NCBI GenBank assembly: GCA_019448385.1
Contig: JAGTXO010000006.1
Span: 186,001-250,000, forward strand
Origin: Diacronema lutheri
Taxonomy: Eukaryota > Haptophyta > Pavlovophyceae > Pavlovales > Pavlovaceae
DNA length: 64,000 bases
Reading direction: 5' to 3'
The notes below the pieces were generated by a model. It did no database searches. It worked only from the letters and a program-made list of their open reading frames with translations, and was not told the DNA's origin. Below are positions 45,231 through 54,981 of this stretch, piece after piece (positions within the stretch are counted from its first letter, which is position 1; each line of letters begins with the position of its first letter). The translations under genes were made by a program, and so were the position numbers.

Positions 45231-47742
45231 ATGCGGCTCGACCACCACCGAGCGGCTGCTGCTCGGCGCGGCGCGCCGGCACCGGCGGTGCGCCTGTGCG
45301 CGCCCTCGGGCGCGTCAGAGCCCTTCGTGCACACGCGCCCGGACGGGCACGGCGCCGTCGAGCACGGCGGCGCGCGGTACGCGCCGCGCGACCTGCTCGA
45401 CACGACGCCCGCGCGGCTGCACCCGCTCGACCTCTCGTGCGGCGGCGGCTTCCTCTCGTCGCCCGACCCGGCGGATCACGAGCCGTGGGATCGCCCGCTC
45501 TTCCGCCGCGTCGTCGTCCGCCCGATGGAGCGCCTCGCCTCGCGCTTTGCGCTCGTGTCGCCGCGGCCTCTGCTCATCGGCCTGATCGCGATCCTCGCCA
45601 AGGAGATCGCGACGCGGCAGATCGAGACGGACCTGCTCAACACGCCGGACGACGCGGTGTGGAAGCCGAGCGCGCTCGGCATCGTGCGCCAAGCGCAAGC
45701 CAACCTCGATCGGCGCATCAAGCTGATCGTGCGCAAGGGCTACGCGGCGATGCTCGACGACGAGCTGCGCGCCGTGCGTGAGGACCCGATCGGCGCCATC
45801 CTGCACAGCAACCTGCTCGGCGAGGCATCGACCATCTTCTCGAGGCAGGTGTCCAACGTCACGATGGAGCTCGCCTCCTCCATCGAGGACCAGGTGATCG
45901 AGTCGCTCGAGCTCATCTCGACGGGCCTGCCGGACGAGGACGACGCGGACACGCAGCCCGCACACGCGCAGCCCGCCGCCCTCGCCGTCGCCGCGCGCGG
46001 CGGTGCGGGCGCGGCGGCGGTGGACGGCGCCGGCGCGTACGGCGACGGCGGCGGCGCGCAGCGGCCGTGGTACTGGCTCTGGCCCGTCCGCCTCACGCTC
46101 CAGCCGCGGCCGACGCGTCCTCGAGTGCCCGTGCACCGGCCGGCGGTCGACTTTGGCGCGGACGGCGGCGACGGCGACGGCGACGGCCCCAACGCGATCG
46201 AGCGGGTCGCCGAGGCGTCGGATCGCGTCTCGGGACCGGAAGTCGCGCTGCGCGCCGCGCGCGTCGGCGCGTCGAGCGCGGCGGTCGAGTGGGCGCACCG
46301 GGCGGAGGCGGGCGCGTCCGACCGGACAAGCGTCGCGCGCGCAGGCGCCGCGCGCGCCGATGCGCGGCCGCGCGTCGGCCAGCCCGAGCTGCTGCTGCTG
46401 CCGCCGCCGCCGACGGGGCGCGAGCGCGTGCGCGGCTTCGTCAGGCGAGCGTGGGCGGGCGCAACCGCCGGCGCGGGCCGCGGCCTGTCCGACGTGCGCG
46501 CGGCCGCGTTGAGCGCGCTCGGCGGGCTGCCATCGTTTGGCTGGGGCGTCGGCGTGAGCGTCGGCGCGGCCGCGCGCGCGCAGCCACCGCCATTGCTCGC
46601 GCTGCCGCAGGAAGCCGTGCGCTCACGGTTACGCAACCTGCTCGCGCGTGTCGACGCGCTTGTCAAGCGGGTTGACCGCGATGGCAACGACGAGCTCACC
46701 CTCGACGAGCTGCTCGCGCTGATCTACGACGACGCGCAGCAGCCCGCGCCGTGGGGCGTGCCCGGCGCGCGCGGCGCGGCGGGCGAGACGCGCCGCTTCG
46801 CGCCGGCGGCCGTTGCGTGGGCGGAGGGCCTGGACGCCGAGACGATCGCGGCGATCCGCTCGATGGTTCTCATCAAGGCCACGTCGCGCGCGCGCACCGT
46901 CTGGGACCGCCTGCAGGCGATTGCACTCGCGCCGATCGTCGTCGCGCTCAACCAGACGGGCGTGACCGCGCGCGCGTCCGTCGTGCGCTTCGGCGAGTAC
47001 GTGAGCGACGCCGACCTCAACGGCGACGGCGAGCTCACCGCCGACGAGGTGTGCGCCGCGCGTGCGCCGCCGCGTTGCTGCGGTGCGGTGCGGCGCGGTG
47101 CGCTCTCGGACCATCGACCATCTCGGACAGTCTCGGACCATCTCGGACATTCTCGGACCATGCTCGGACATTCTCGGACCATGCTCGGACCATCTCGGAC
47201 CATCTCTCCCGCCCCGACCACCCACCCACCCACCCACCCTCCCCCTCCCCCTCGATGCGCAGGTGCTGCAGGCGCTCCTCGGCGACGACGTGCCGCTGTG
47301 CGAGCCGCTGCGCACGCGGCTGAGCACGTGGGTCGTCTTCGGCGTGCGCGACGGGCCGTACCGCTGGTGGCAGTCCGTGCCCGACGCGCTCGCCGTGCAG
47401 GCGCTCGTCGACCTCAACTCGACGGGCGTCGTGCGCTCGACGGCGCTCGCGATCAGCACGATCGGCCGCGTGAGCGGGCTCTACGACGAGCGCGGCGCCA
47501 ACGAGTCGGCCGCTGGCGCCATCGTGCGCGCGCGCGCGGCGAGGCGAGACGCGCGTGCGCGCGAGCGCGCGCTGCACGAGCAGGCGGCCGATGCGGCGGC
47601 CAACGGCGCGGCCGCCGCGGACAGAGGCGAGACGGCGCGCGCTCGGGGTGCGCCGAGCCTGCCGCGCGCCACGGCAGTTGATGGCGTGTTCGGCGTGCGT
47701 AGGCTCCTCGGCTGGAGGCCCGCGCGGCGCAAGCCGCGTTGA
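45231..47742 (+). CDS. EF-hand protein of unknown function
   Basis: Two exons, 45231-47048 and 47263-47742, give 765 residues. No family name can be given. Features in order: a conserved-looking N-terminal domain (PMERLASRFALVSPRPLLIG, LIAILAKEIATRQIETDLLN) that may hold a membrane-associated helix; a long helical stretch (EDPIGAILHSNLLGEASTIF, SSIEDQVIESLELISTGL); an Ala/Arg/Gly-rich middle; then EF-hands DRDGNDELTLDE near residue 490 and DADLNGDGELTADE near 600, the second ending at the splice. Exon 2 resumes VLQALLGDDVPLCEPLRTRL and WVVFGVRDGPYRWWQSVPDA. Two calcium-binding loops with canonical D-x-D/N-x-D spacing support calcium sensing. The intron carries a TCTCGGAC repeat array. Confidence 0.72.
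47101..47208 (+). repeat. TCTCGGACCAT/TCTCGGACATT array in intron
   Basis: About ten imperfect 10-11-bp units (TCTCGGACCA, TCTCGGACAT, GCTCGGACCA) fill the 5' half of the EF-hand gene's 214-bp intron. The 3' half is C-rich (CCACCCACCC, CCTCCCCCTCCCCCTC) up to the acceptor. Confidence 0.85.
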
Positions 47743-47881
47743 GATGTGAGGGTGGGCGGCTGCGCTTGCAAATGCCGCCTGATGCACATCCAGCGCGGCG
47801 GCGGCACGGTCGCGCTCGTCTCCGCCCGGTCGGTCGGCGGGCACATCTCCGAGATTGAAAATGGGTTGTTTCTTTGTTCCT

Positions 47882-50566
47882 TTAGCCAAGCGAAAAGCCA
47901 AACAGCGCGCCGCCACCGCCGACGACACCGCCGACGAGCGGCGACGACACGCGGCGCTGCGCCGTGCGCTGCGCTTGCGCCGCCCCACCCGCCGCCGCCG
48001 CGCCGCGCGCGCCGCCGCGCGCGCCGTCGCGCCGTCGCCTCTTGCCGCCCGCACCGCTGCCGCGCGCCGCGCCGGCGAGCGTGACCGTGCCGCGCCCATC
48101 GCCGACGGTGCCTGCGGCCCAGCGCGGCGTCTCTTCGACGCAGCCGGCGACGTCGTCGAGCGTGAGCACGCGCGCGGGCGCGCTCGCGCCGGGCAGCGCG
48201 CCGAACGCGAGCCGCTCGCGAGGCAGCGCGGGCAGCGCAAGGGTGAGCACAATGGCACCAGGTGGCGATGACTGGGCGCACGCGCGCAGCTCGCCAACTA
48301 TGGGCAGCCCGAGCTCAAAGCCGACGGGCACGCCTCGCGCGCCACGCGCGCGCGCGCCGTGCAGCGCCTCGGCGGCGAGCGCCGCAAGCGCGGACGAGGC
48401 GCTCGCGATGACCACCGCCGGCTGGTGCGCGTTGCGCGCGAGCTCGGTCGGCAGGAGCTCGGTGCGCACGGCGTCGAGCTCGGCGAGCAGCCGGTCGGCG
48501 TCGATGAAGGGCAGCCGCGCGACGCCCTGCCATAGCTGCGTGCATCCCCTCAGGTCCAGGGAGAGGGTGCGTGGGTACCACGCCGCGAGCGGCGAGTCGG
48601 CGGCGCTGAGCAGCGGCTGGTACGCGCGGGGCACGCAGTGCGCGCTCGCGGGCGGCAGCACGGCCATCAGCTGCGCGAGCGGCGCAAAGGGCACGCCGAG
48701 CTCAAACGACGCGGCTCCCGCGAGCGCGCCAAAGGCCTCGTCAGAGAGCTCGCGCAGCGCGTGGGCAATGTCCGCGGCGAAGGGCGCGTAATGGTAGGCA
48801 AAGTGCCACGCCCACGACGGCACGCCCACGTAGTAGTAGCCGCTCACCCACGCGAGGCCGCGCACGTAGGCGAGCGAGAGCGCGCGCACCGCGCCGGGCT
48901 GCGCGGCGAAGCGCGCGCCAAGGCTCGACGCGTACCACGCCGCACGCGCGCGCGCGCCCGCGCCGCCGTGCGCGTCGTCGGCGCTGCCCGCGTCCGGCGC
49001 GGCCGCGAGCGCATCGTCGGCGTTCGCCTCGGCGCGGAGCAGCGCCTCGAGCTCGCCGTGCACGCGCTCGTCAAAGGCCGCCGCCCCGAGTGCCTCCGCC
49101 GCGTTCGGCGCGAGCGGCCGCGCGTCGGCCGCGCGGCCGCGCGCCGCGCCCGCGCCGCGCGCGGCGTCGGCGCGGCTTGCCCGCTGCGCCGCGCGCTCGA
49201 GCAGCCGCTCCTCCGCGCCGGCGAGCTGCTCGACGACGGCACAGAGCGCCGCGCGCTGCAGCTCGCCACGGACGAGCAGCGGGCCGCCCGCCGCCTCCGC
49301 CTTGACGCGCCGCTGCTCGTCGCGCGACCGCCGCGCGTCGGCCACGTCCGCGGCGGCCTGCGCGCGCGCGCGGCCGAGCGCGCGCAGCAGCTCGTCCATC
49401 CCGCCCGAGTGCACCTCGAGGCCGGGGAGGTGCGGGAGGAAGTCGTTCCCCGCCAAGAAGGAGAGCGCCACCAGGTCGTCCAACGCCGCGTCGAGCGAGA
49501 AGGGGGCGCGTGCGGGCTCCGCGCGCGCGCGCGCGCCCGGCGCGCGCGCGGCATCGTCGGCGGCGCCCGCGTCGGCGCGCGCGGGCGGGAGGCGCGCGGC
49601 GGAGGGGCGCAGCGCGTGCTCGAGGTACTCGCGTAGCACCCACAATGAGAGCCAGAGGAACGGGCGGTGCGCGACGAGCGGCGCCACCCGCTCGGACGAC
49701 GCGCCCGGCGCGCGCAGCGCGCCGAGCGGGCACGCGGCCGGCCCGTGGCCCGCGCGCCCGCAGATCGAGCAGCTCGCGCGCTCGCGCTCCTTCTCGGTGG
49801 GCACCCACTCGCGCAGCAGCGCCCATCGTGGCTCGTGCGATGCGAGCCCGAGCAGCACAAGGTCCGCGTCGAGGCCGTACACGACGTGCGTCTGCGTGCT
49901 GTCGTACCCGGCGGAGGCGCGCGCCGTGCGCACATACTCCATGATCTTGTGCTCGCCCTCGCCCGGCTCGGATGCGTCGGAGAGCACGACGGTGAGTGCG
50001 CGCCACGCCGGGTGCGAAGCGACGCGCGCGCAGACGTGCGCGCGCAGCGCGTGCGACACGGCCGCCATGAATTCGGTTCCCGGCGTGATGACCGTGTGGT
50101 CAAAGGCCGCCGAGCCGCTACCCTCGGGCACGGGCAGGCCGAGCGCGCGCCACTCGTCGGCGGCCTTGCGGCGCGCGCTCGAGCGCAGCCCCGCCTCTTT
50201 GGCCGCGAGGAAGCGTCGCGCGCGCTGCTGGTTCATCTTCGCGCGCGGCGCGACGCCGTCGATCGCGAGGACGAGGAGCCGGCGCGGTCGCGCGATCGTC
50301 GCGAGCTTGTCAACGTACGCGCAGATCTCGCGCATCATCGCGGGCTGGTCGGGCGGCGCGGGTCGGTCCTGCGGGTGCGTGCACGCGTGGATCACGCCGT
50401 TCATGTCGAGGTAGAGGCAGTCCACTTCAAAGCCGGACGGATTGGCGCCCGTCCAGTCGACGTCGCCCGGCTCCGCCGCGCCGCGCGCGTCCTCGGACTC
50501 CGCCGCGTCCCACACCGACTTTGGGAAGCGGCGGCGGAGCCACTTGAAGAAGGCCGGCACGCCCAT
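47882..50566 (-). CDS. XRN2: 5'-3' exoribonuclease, XRN2/RAT1 type
   Basis: 894 residues in one exon. The start MGVPAFFKWLRRRFP and YLDMNGVIHACTHP are the XRN signature. The catalytic acidic residues are visible in LAIDGVAPRAKMNQQRARRF, LSDASEPGEGEHKIMEYVR and YGLDADLVLLGLASHEP, then LSFLAGNDFLPHLPGL. A CCHC zinc knuckle (CSICGRAGHGPAAC) marks the nuclear XRN2/RAT1 branch rather than XRN1. XRN2 digests uncapped RNA after poly(A)-site cleavage and processes rRNA. The second half (WVSGYYYVGVPSWAWHFAYH, YAPFAADI, LMAVLPPASAHCVP) is also family-typical. The C-terminus is a Gly/Arg-rich tail with a KRRRR nuclear signal. Confidence 0.93.
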   Translation of the reverse strand: MGVPAFFKWLRRRFPKSVWDAAESEDARGAAEPGDVDWTGANPSGFEVDCLYLDMNGVIHACTHPQDRPAPPDQPAMMREICAYVDKLATIARPRRLLVLAIDGVAPRAKMNQQRARRFLAAKEAGLRSSARRKAADEWRALGLPVPEGSGSAAFDHTVITPGTEFMAAVSHALRAHVCARVASHPAWRALTVVLSDASEPGEGEHKIMEYVRTARASAGYDSTQTHVVYGLDADLVLLGLASHEPRWALLREWVPTEKERERASCSICGRAGHGPAACPLGALRAPGASSERVAPLVAHRPFLWLSLWVLREYLEHALRPSAARLPPARADAGAADDAARAPGARARAEPARAPFSLDAALDDLVALSFLAGNDFLPHLPGLEVHSGGMDELLRALGRARAQAAADVADARRSRDEQRRVKAEAAGGPLLVRGELQRAALCAVVEQLAGAEERLLERAAQRASRADAARGAGAARGRAADARPLAPNAAEALGAAAFDERVHGELEALLRAEANADDALAAAPDAGSADDAHGGAGARARAAWYASSLGARFAAQPGAVRALSLAYVRGLAWVSGYYYVGVPSWAWHFAYHYAPFAADIAHALRELSDEAFGALAGAASFELGVPFAPLAQLMAVLPPASAHCVPRAYQPLLSAADSPLAAWYPRTLSLDLRGCTQLWQGVARLPFIDADRLLAELDAVRTELLPTELARNAHQPAVVIASASSALAALAAEALHGARARGARGVPVGFELGLPIVGELRACAQSSPPGAIVLTLALPALPRERLAFGALPGASAPARVLTLDDVAGCVEETPRWAAGTVGDGRGTVTLAGAARGSGAGGKRRRRDGARGGARGAAAAGGAAQAQRTAQRRVSSPLVGGVVGGGGALFGFSLG

Positions 50567-50635
50567 GGCCTTGCCGTCCACGCGTCGGGTTCCGACGAGA
50601 GGGTGGGAGCACACGATGGCGGCCACGCGCATCGC

Positions 50636-52278
50636 ATGAAGGGCGGCCGTCGACGGTGTCGACTGACAACGCTCCTGATCGTCATCCCGTGTGTCGCGCT
50701 CGTGATCTCGACGCTCGCATCATCGTACGTTGTGTGGAACCACCTGCCCGGGGGCGCCGAGGAGCGTGCGTCCGCCCGGCACGACGCGCGAGCGCTCGGC
50801 GAGGCCGACGGTACTGGCGGCGGTCGCGGCTCCGCTGACGACGACGCGGGCGGCGCGGCGAGCAAGGGCGCCCACCCGTCCAGCCCAGTCGCCGGCGAGG
50901 TCAAACGCGATGAGGACAACGACGGCGGCGACGGCGAGGATGACGACGTGCGCGCGGCTGGTGCGGCGGGCGTGGACATGCGGAGCGCGGCGGCGGCGGG
51001 CACGGGCGAGTTCAACTTGACGATCATCACGCAGACGACGCCGGACAGGCTGCGCTTCTTGCGTGAGATGGCCGATCGATGGGCCCCTCATCCGCTCGTC
51101 GCGGCCGTCTACCTGCCGCTGGGCACGTCGGCCGCTGCGACCGATGCCGCGCTCCGCTCGGACGGCCGCTCCCGCGAGCACGTCGTCCTCGTCGCGCGGG
51201 CGCAGAAGAGCGCGGACGAGGCGTACCCGATCAACGAGCTGCGCAACCTCGCCATCGGCGCGGTGCGCACCACGCACTTCCTCACCCTCGACGTCGACCT
51301 GTGGCCGTCGTCTGGTCTGCACGAGGCGTTTGCGCGCCAAAGCGGCCGGCTGCTGCGCGGCGAAAGGAGCGCGCTCGTTGTGCCTGCTTTCGCCTACTAC
51401 GCCTCGCACCACGCGGCCGCTGCCGACCGCGCGTTCGAGCGCAGGGCTGCCGAGCTGCCGCACACGATGGCCGAGCTGCAGCAGTGCATGCTTCGGTGCG
51501 ACAGCCGCGCGCCCCGACCAACCAATGCACGTCTCTGCGCGCTTGCGCGCAGAGGGGCGTGCCCGGTCTGCACGCGCGCGCGCTCTGGCGCCGTGCCGTC
51601 CGCGCCGCCGCCCCGAGCTGGCGACCGCGCCGCGCGCGCGCGCCGCGGCCAATGCGCAGCGCGCGTCCGCCACGGCTGAGCAGCACGACATTTTCGTTCC
51701 CCCTTCCCCCTTCCCGCCGCGCCGGCCCCGCCCTCTCCGCGCTCAGGGGCAATTGCACGACATTCTATTTTCGATCATCGCCCGAGACGCACTCGTCGAC
51801 CGATTACGACAAGTGGTGGAATTGGACCGAGCCGGGCCGCACGTACAACATTGGCTGCATGCGCTCGACGCGGTACGAGCCATACGTGATCGTGCCACGG
51901 CTGAGCAGCACGCCGCGTTACGACCAGCGGTTTAACGGGTACGGCAAGAACAAGATACAGTTCATCCTGCACCTGCGCTACGCCGGCTTCCGCTTTCACG
52001 TGCTTCCATTCGCATTTGTGACGCACATGCAGCACGCAAAGTCGGGCCTCAAGGCGGAGTGGGAGGACAGCGCGACGCACCACCGCGCTGCGATGGACGC
52101 GCTCTTCCAGCAGTTTGCCGACGAGCTGCACCGGAAGAATCGGGGGACGCGCAGGGTGCCCGACTGCACGTCGCGCCAGCCGAGCAAGGGCGGCACGGGC
52201 AATGCCAAGGGCGGCAGCAAGGGCAAGCGCGGCGCGGCGGGCGCGGCGGGAGGAGAGGAAGAAGGGCCGTTGCGATGA
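50636..52278 (+). CDS. LARGE/B4GAT1-like glycosyltransferase (GT49)
   Basis: Two exons, 50636-51495 and 51747-52278, for 463 residues. It is a type II membrane protein: a short basic N-tail (KGGRRRCR), one span (LTTLLIVIPCVALVISTLA), then an acidic stem. The catalytic domain has NLTIITQTTPDRLRFLREMA, PINELRNLAIGAVRTTHFLT, LDVDLWPSSGLHEAF with the D-x-D motif, and ALVVPAFAYY. Exon 2 has TDYDKWWNWTEPGRTYNIG, YEPYVIV, YDQRFNGYGKNKIQFILHLR and the C-terminal FHVLPFAFVTHMQHAKS. These match the GT49 module of LARGE and B4GAT1, which add glucuronic acid in the Golgi. The tail is a Gly/Lys-rich stretch. The 251-bp intron carries copies of exon 2 sequence. Confidence 0.87.
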
Positions 52279-52325
52279 GTTGTAACCGCCTTGGCCATGA
52301 GTTGCACGACGCCCACCCCCAAAAA

Positions 52326-54958
52326 ATGGCCGACGGCGACGTGCCCGATGGATCCGCGATGAGCAAGAAGGAGAAGGTGGAGTACGTGCTCGCGCATGCG
52401 GACGAGGCGTTCATCGCTAGGCATAAGATGAAGGGGCAAGTCAAGAACCTCGTCAAATCGCTCAACGCCAAGCAGGTCGACGCGGCGTTCGACGAGCTCG
52501 TGAACGGGCCGGCGCGCGCGGCCGCGGCCGCCGCGGCCGCCGCGGCCGCCGCGGCGGTCAAGGCGAAGGGCGACGCGGAGGCGGCGAAAGCCCTTGCCGA
52601 GCAGCGCGCCGCGCGCGCCGCGCTCAAGGCGGAGGAGGACGCTGCCAAGGCGGCCGCGGCCGCGCGCGCCGAGCGCGAGGAGGACTCGTCGTGGGCGTCG
52701 CGCATGGCGGCCGACAAGATTGCAAAGCTGCGCGCGGAGCGCGAGGAGCGCGCGCGCACGGCGCCCGCCGCCACGTCGGCCGCGGCGGCCGCTCTCGCCG
52801 CCTCCGCCGCGATCGCCGAGTCGGGCCTTGTCGGGCTTCCCGCCGAGTCCGCGCAGCACGTACGCTCTTTCCTCCCGCCCGTCGACGCGATTCGGTTCGG
52901 CATGTCGTGCTCGCGGCTGCGCGCGGCGATCCTGCTCGAGCCGACGGGGTGGGAGGCGCTCGAGATGCGCGCCGTCCAGCCCTTGCCGTTGCGCACCGAC
53001 GATGCGCTCCACGCCCTTGCAGCGCTCGCGCAAGGCAGTCTGCGCCTCCTCGACTGCAGCGGTTGTCCGCTCCTCTCGCGCGGGATGGTCGCGGGCGTCG
53101 CGCAGGCCAACGCGCACTCGTTGCACACGCTGCGCGCGGTCGGGCTGTCGGGCGGCTCGGCCTGGTCCGCCGAGCAGCTCGCAGCGCTGCAGACCGGCTG
53201 CCCCGCCCTGCGCGAGCTGCGCGCCGACGTGTGGGTTGACAAGCTGGGCGACGGCGTGGCGGCCTCCCTACTGCAGCGGACGGGCGCGCTCGCGGTCGCG
53301 GGGCTCAAGGTGCGCAACGCGGGCAGCGCCGACGCGGCTGAGGCGGGGCAGCTCGCCTCCGCCACGCCCTCGCTCGAATACCTCGTCCTTGAAGGCTCGT
53401 CGTCCACCGCGCTCGGCGTCGACGGCGCCGTCCGGTTTGGCGCGACCCTTGCACCGGCGGGCGGCAGCGCGCAGGCGTCGCTCACGCGCCTCGAATGCCC
53501 ACGCGCGTACATGCTCGACGAGGGCGTGTGCGCGCTCACCGCCGCGCTCGCCGAGCTCGGCTCAGTGCAGCAGCTCGCCCTCGCGTCCAACACGATCCGC
53601 GCGCCCGGAGCGCGCGCGATTCAAAGCATGTGCGAGCGGGAGACGTGCGCGCTCGCGACGCTCGATGTGCGGTACAACGAGATCGGCGCGCTCGGCGCGC
53701 CGCACATTGGCGCGCTGCTGCGCTCAAACCGCTCTCTCACGCAGCTCGACCTGCGCTTCAACGGAATTGACAACTTTGGCATCATCGCATTGGCTGAGGG
53801 CCTCGAGCACAACCGTACACTCCAAACGCTCGATCTCACCGGTGCGCCGTCTGTCGCGGCTGCCGCCTTGGACACTCGCGACGCCGTCGCCCACCATACG
53901 CCGCCCCGCCGCGCACCGCCGCACCGCCTTGCCACGCGCGCGCTGTGTGGGGTCGCGCGCGCAGGCAACTTGTGCCAGATCGGCGGCGCGGAGCGGCTGG
54001 GCGAGGCCCTCGCGCTGAACACGACGCTGCGCGTGCTCGAGCTCGATTCGAACCGGCTCACCGCAAAGGGCGCGGTCGCGTTGGCCAACGGGCTGCTCAA
54101 GAACAAGGGCCTGCGCAAGCTGACTGTGGGTGGCAACTCAGTCAAGGAAGGCGCCAAGAAATTTGCCTCCGCGTTGCAGGTGAACAAGACGCTCGAGTGG
54201 CTCGAGCTGGGCGCCAATGGCATTGACGACGATGGCTGCGACGAGCTCTCGTGGGCCCTTGCCGGCAGCTGCATGCTCACGCACCTCGTGCGCGCTGCGC
54301 AGGCGTGCGAGCGCGAGCGCGCAGGCGCGGCCCGCCACCGTTGCCTTCGCCAATGCCCCGCCTCTCACGCATGCCACTCGGCCGCCCGCGCGTGCGCGCC
54401 GCGCACGCGTGCTCGCCCGCGCTCTCCGTTGGTGACCCTGCCCCCTTTCCCCCTTCTCCCGCCCTCGCAGGACCTCTCGCGCAACGATCTCACGTCCGGC
54501 GCGTGCGAGGAGCTGGCGGACGCGCTGCGCGCCAACTCGGTCATCAGATCCCTCGACCTCGCCACCTGCCGTATCGGCGACGACGGCGCGGCCATGCTTG
54601 CCGACGCTCTCTCGGTGGGGCGACGCCGTGCGCCACGCCTCCGCGCGCCGCTCGCGCCTCTCCGACCCCGCCCCACCGCACCGCACCCCACCCCGTGCCC
54701 TGTGCCCTGCGCCCTGTGCCATGTGCCCTGCGTCCTGCGCCACGCGGCGCGCGTCGTCGCGTGCGCCCGCTTTGCGCGGTGTGCCAGTCGAACAGCGCGC
54801 TCAAGAGCCTCGACCTGACGCAGAACGTGATGAGTCCGCTCTTCGTGCAGCGCACCCTCTCACAGCTCAAGGCGCGCGTGCGCGCCTCCTTCCAGCGAGC
54901 GCCGGTGATGGAGGGCGAGGGCGAGGAGGACGAGGAGGCGACGGCGATAGGCAATTAG
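52326..54958 (+). CDS. RI-type leucine-rich-repeat protein
   Basis: Four exons, 52326-53841, 53965-54287, 54471-54614 and 54788-54958, give 717 residues. An N-terminal region with a poly-Ala helix and Ala/Glu/Lys coiled coil precedes a possible F-box-like segment (GLVGLPAESAQHVRSFLPPV). Ribonuclease-inhibitor-type repeats follow: LATLDVRYNEIGALGAPHIG, LTQLDLRFNGIDNFGIIALA, LRVLELDSNRLTAKGAVALA, LEWLELGANGIDDDGCDELS, DLSRNDLTSGACEELADAL and SLDLATCRIGDDGAAMLADA. The last exon ends acidic (EGEGEEDEEATAIGN). Such repeats bind proteins; no enzyme is seen. Introns 1 and 2 use GTGCGC, and intron 3 uses GTGGGG and has a CCCTGTGC-like short tandem repeat. It starts 47 bp after the glycosyltransferase stop. 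Confidence 0.82.
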
Positions 54959-54981
54959 GGTGCTTCGAAAAGAGAATTGAC

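Noticed and set aside
47761-50632. XRN start at 50632
   Set aside because: MGVPAFFKW at 50566 is the invariant XRN N-terminus. Upstream residues lie in the divergent promoter.
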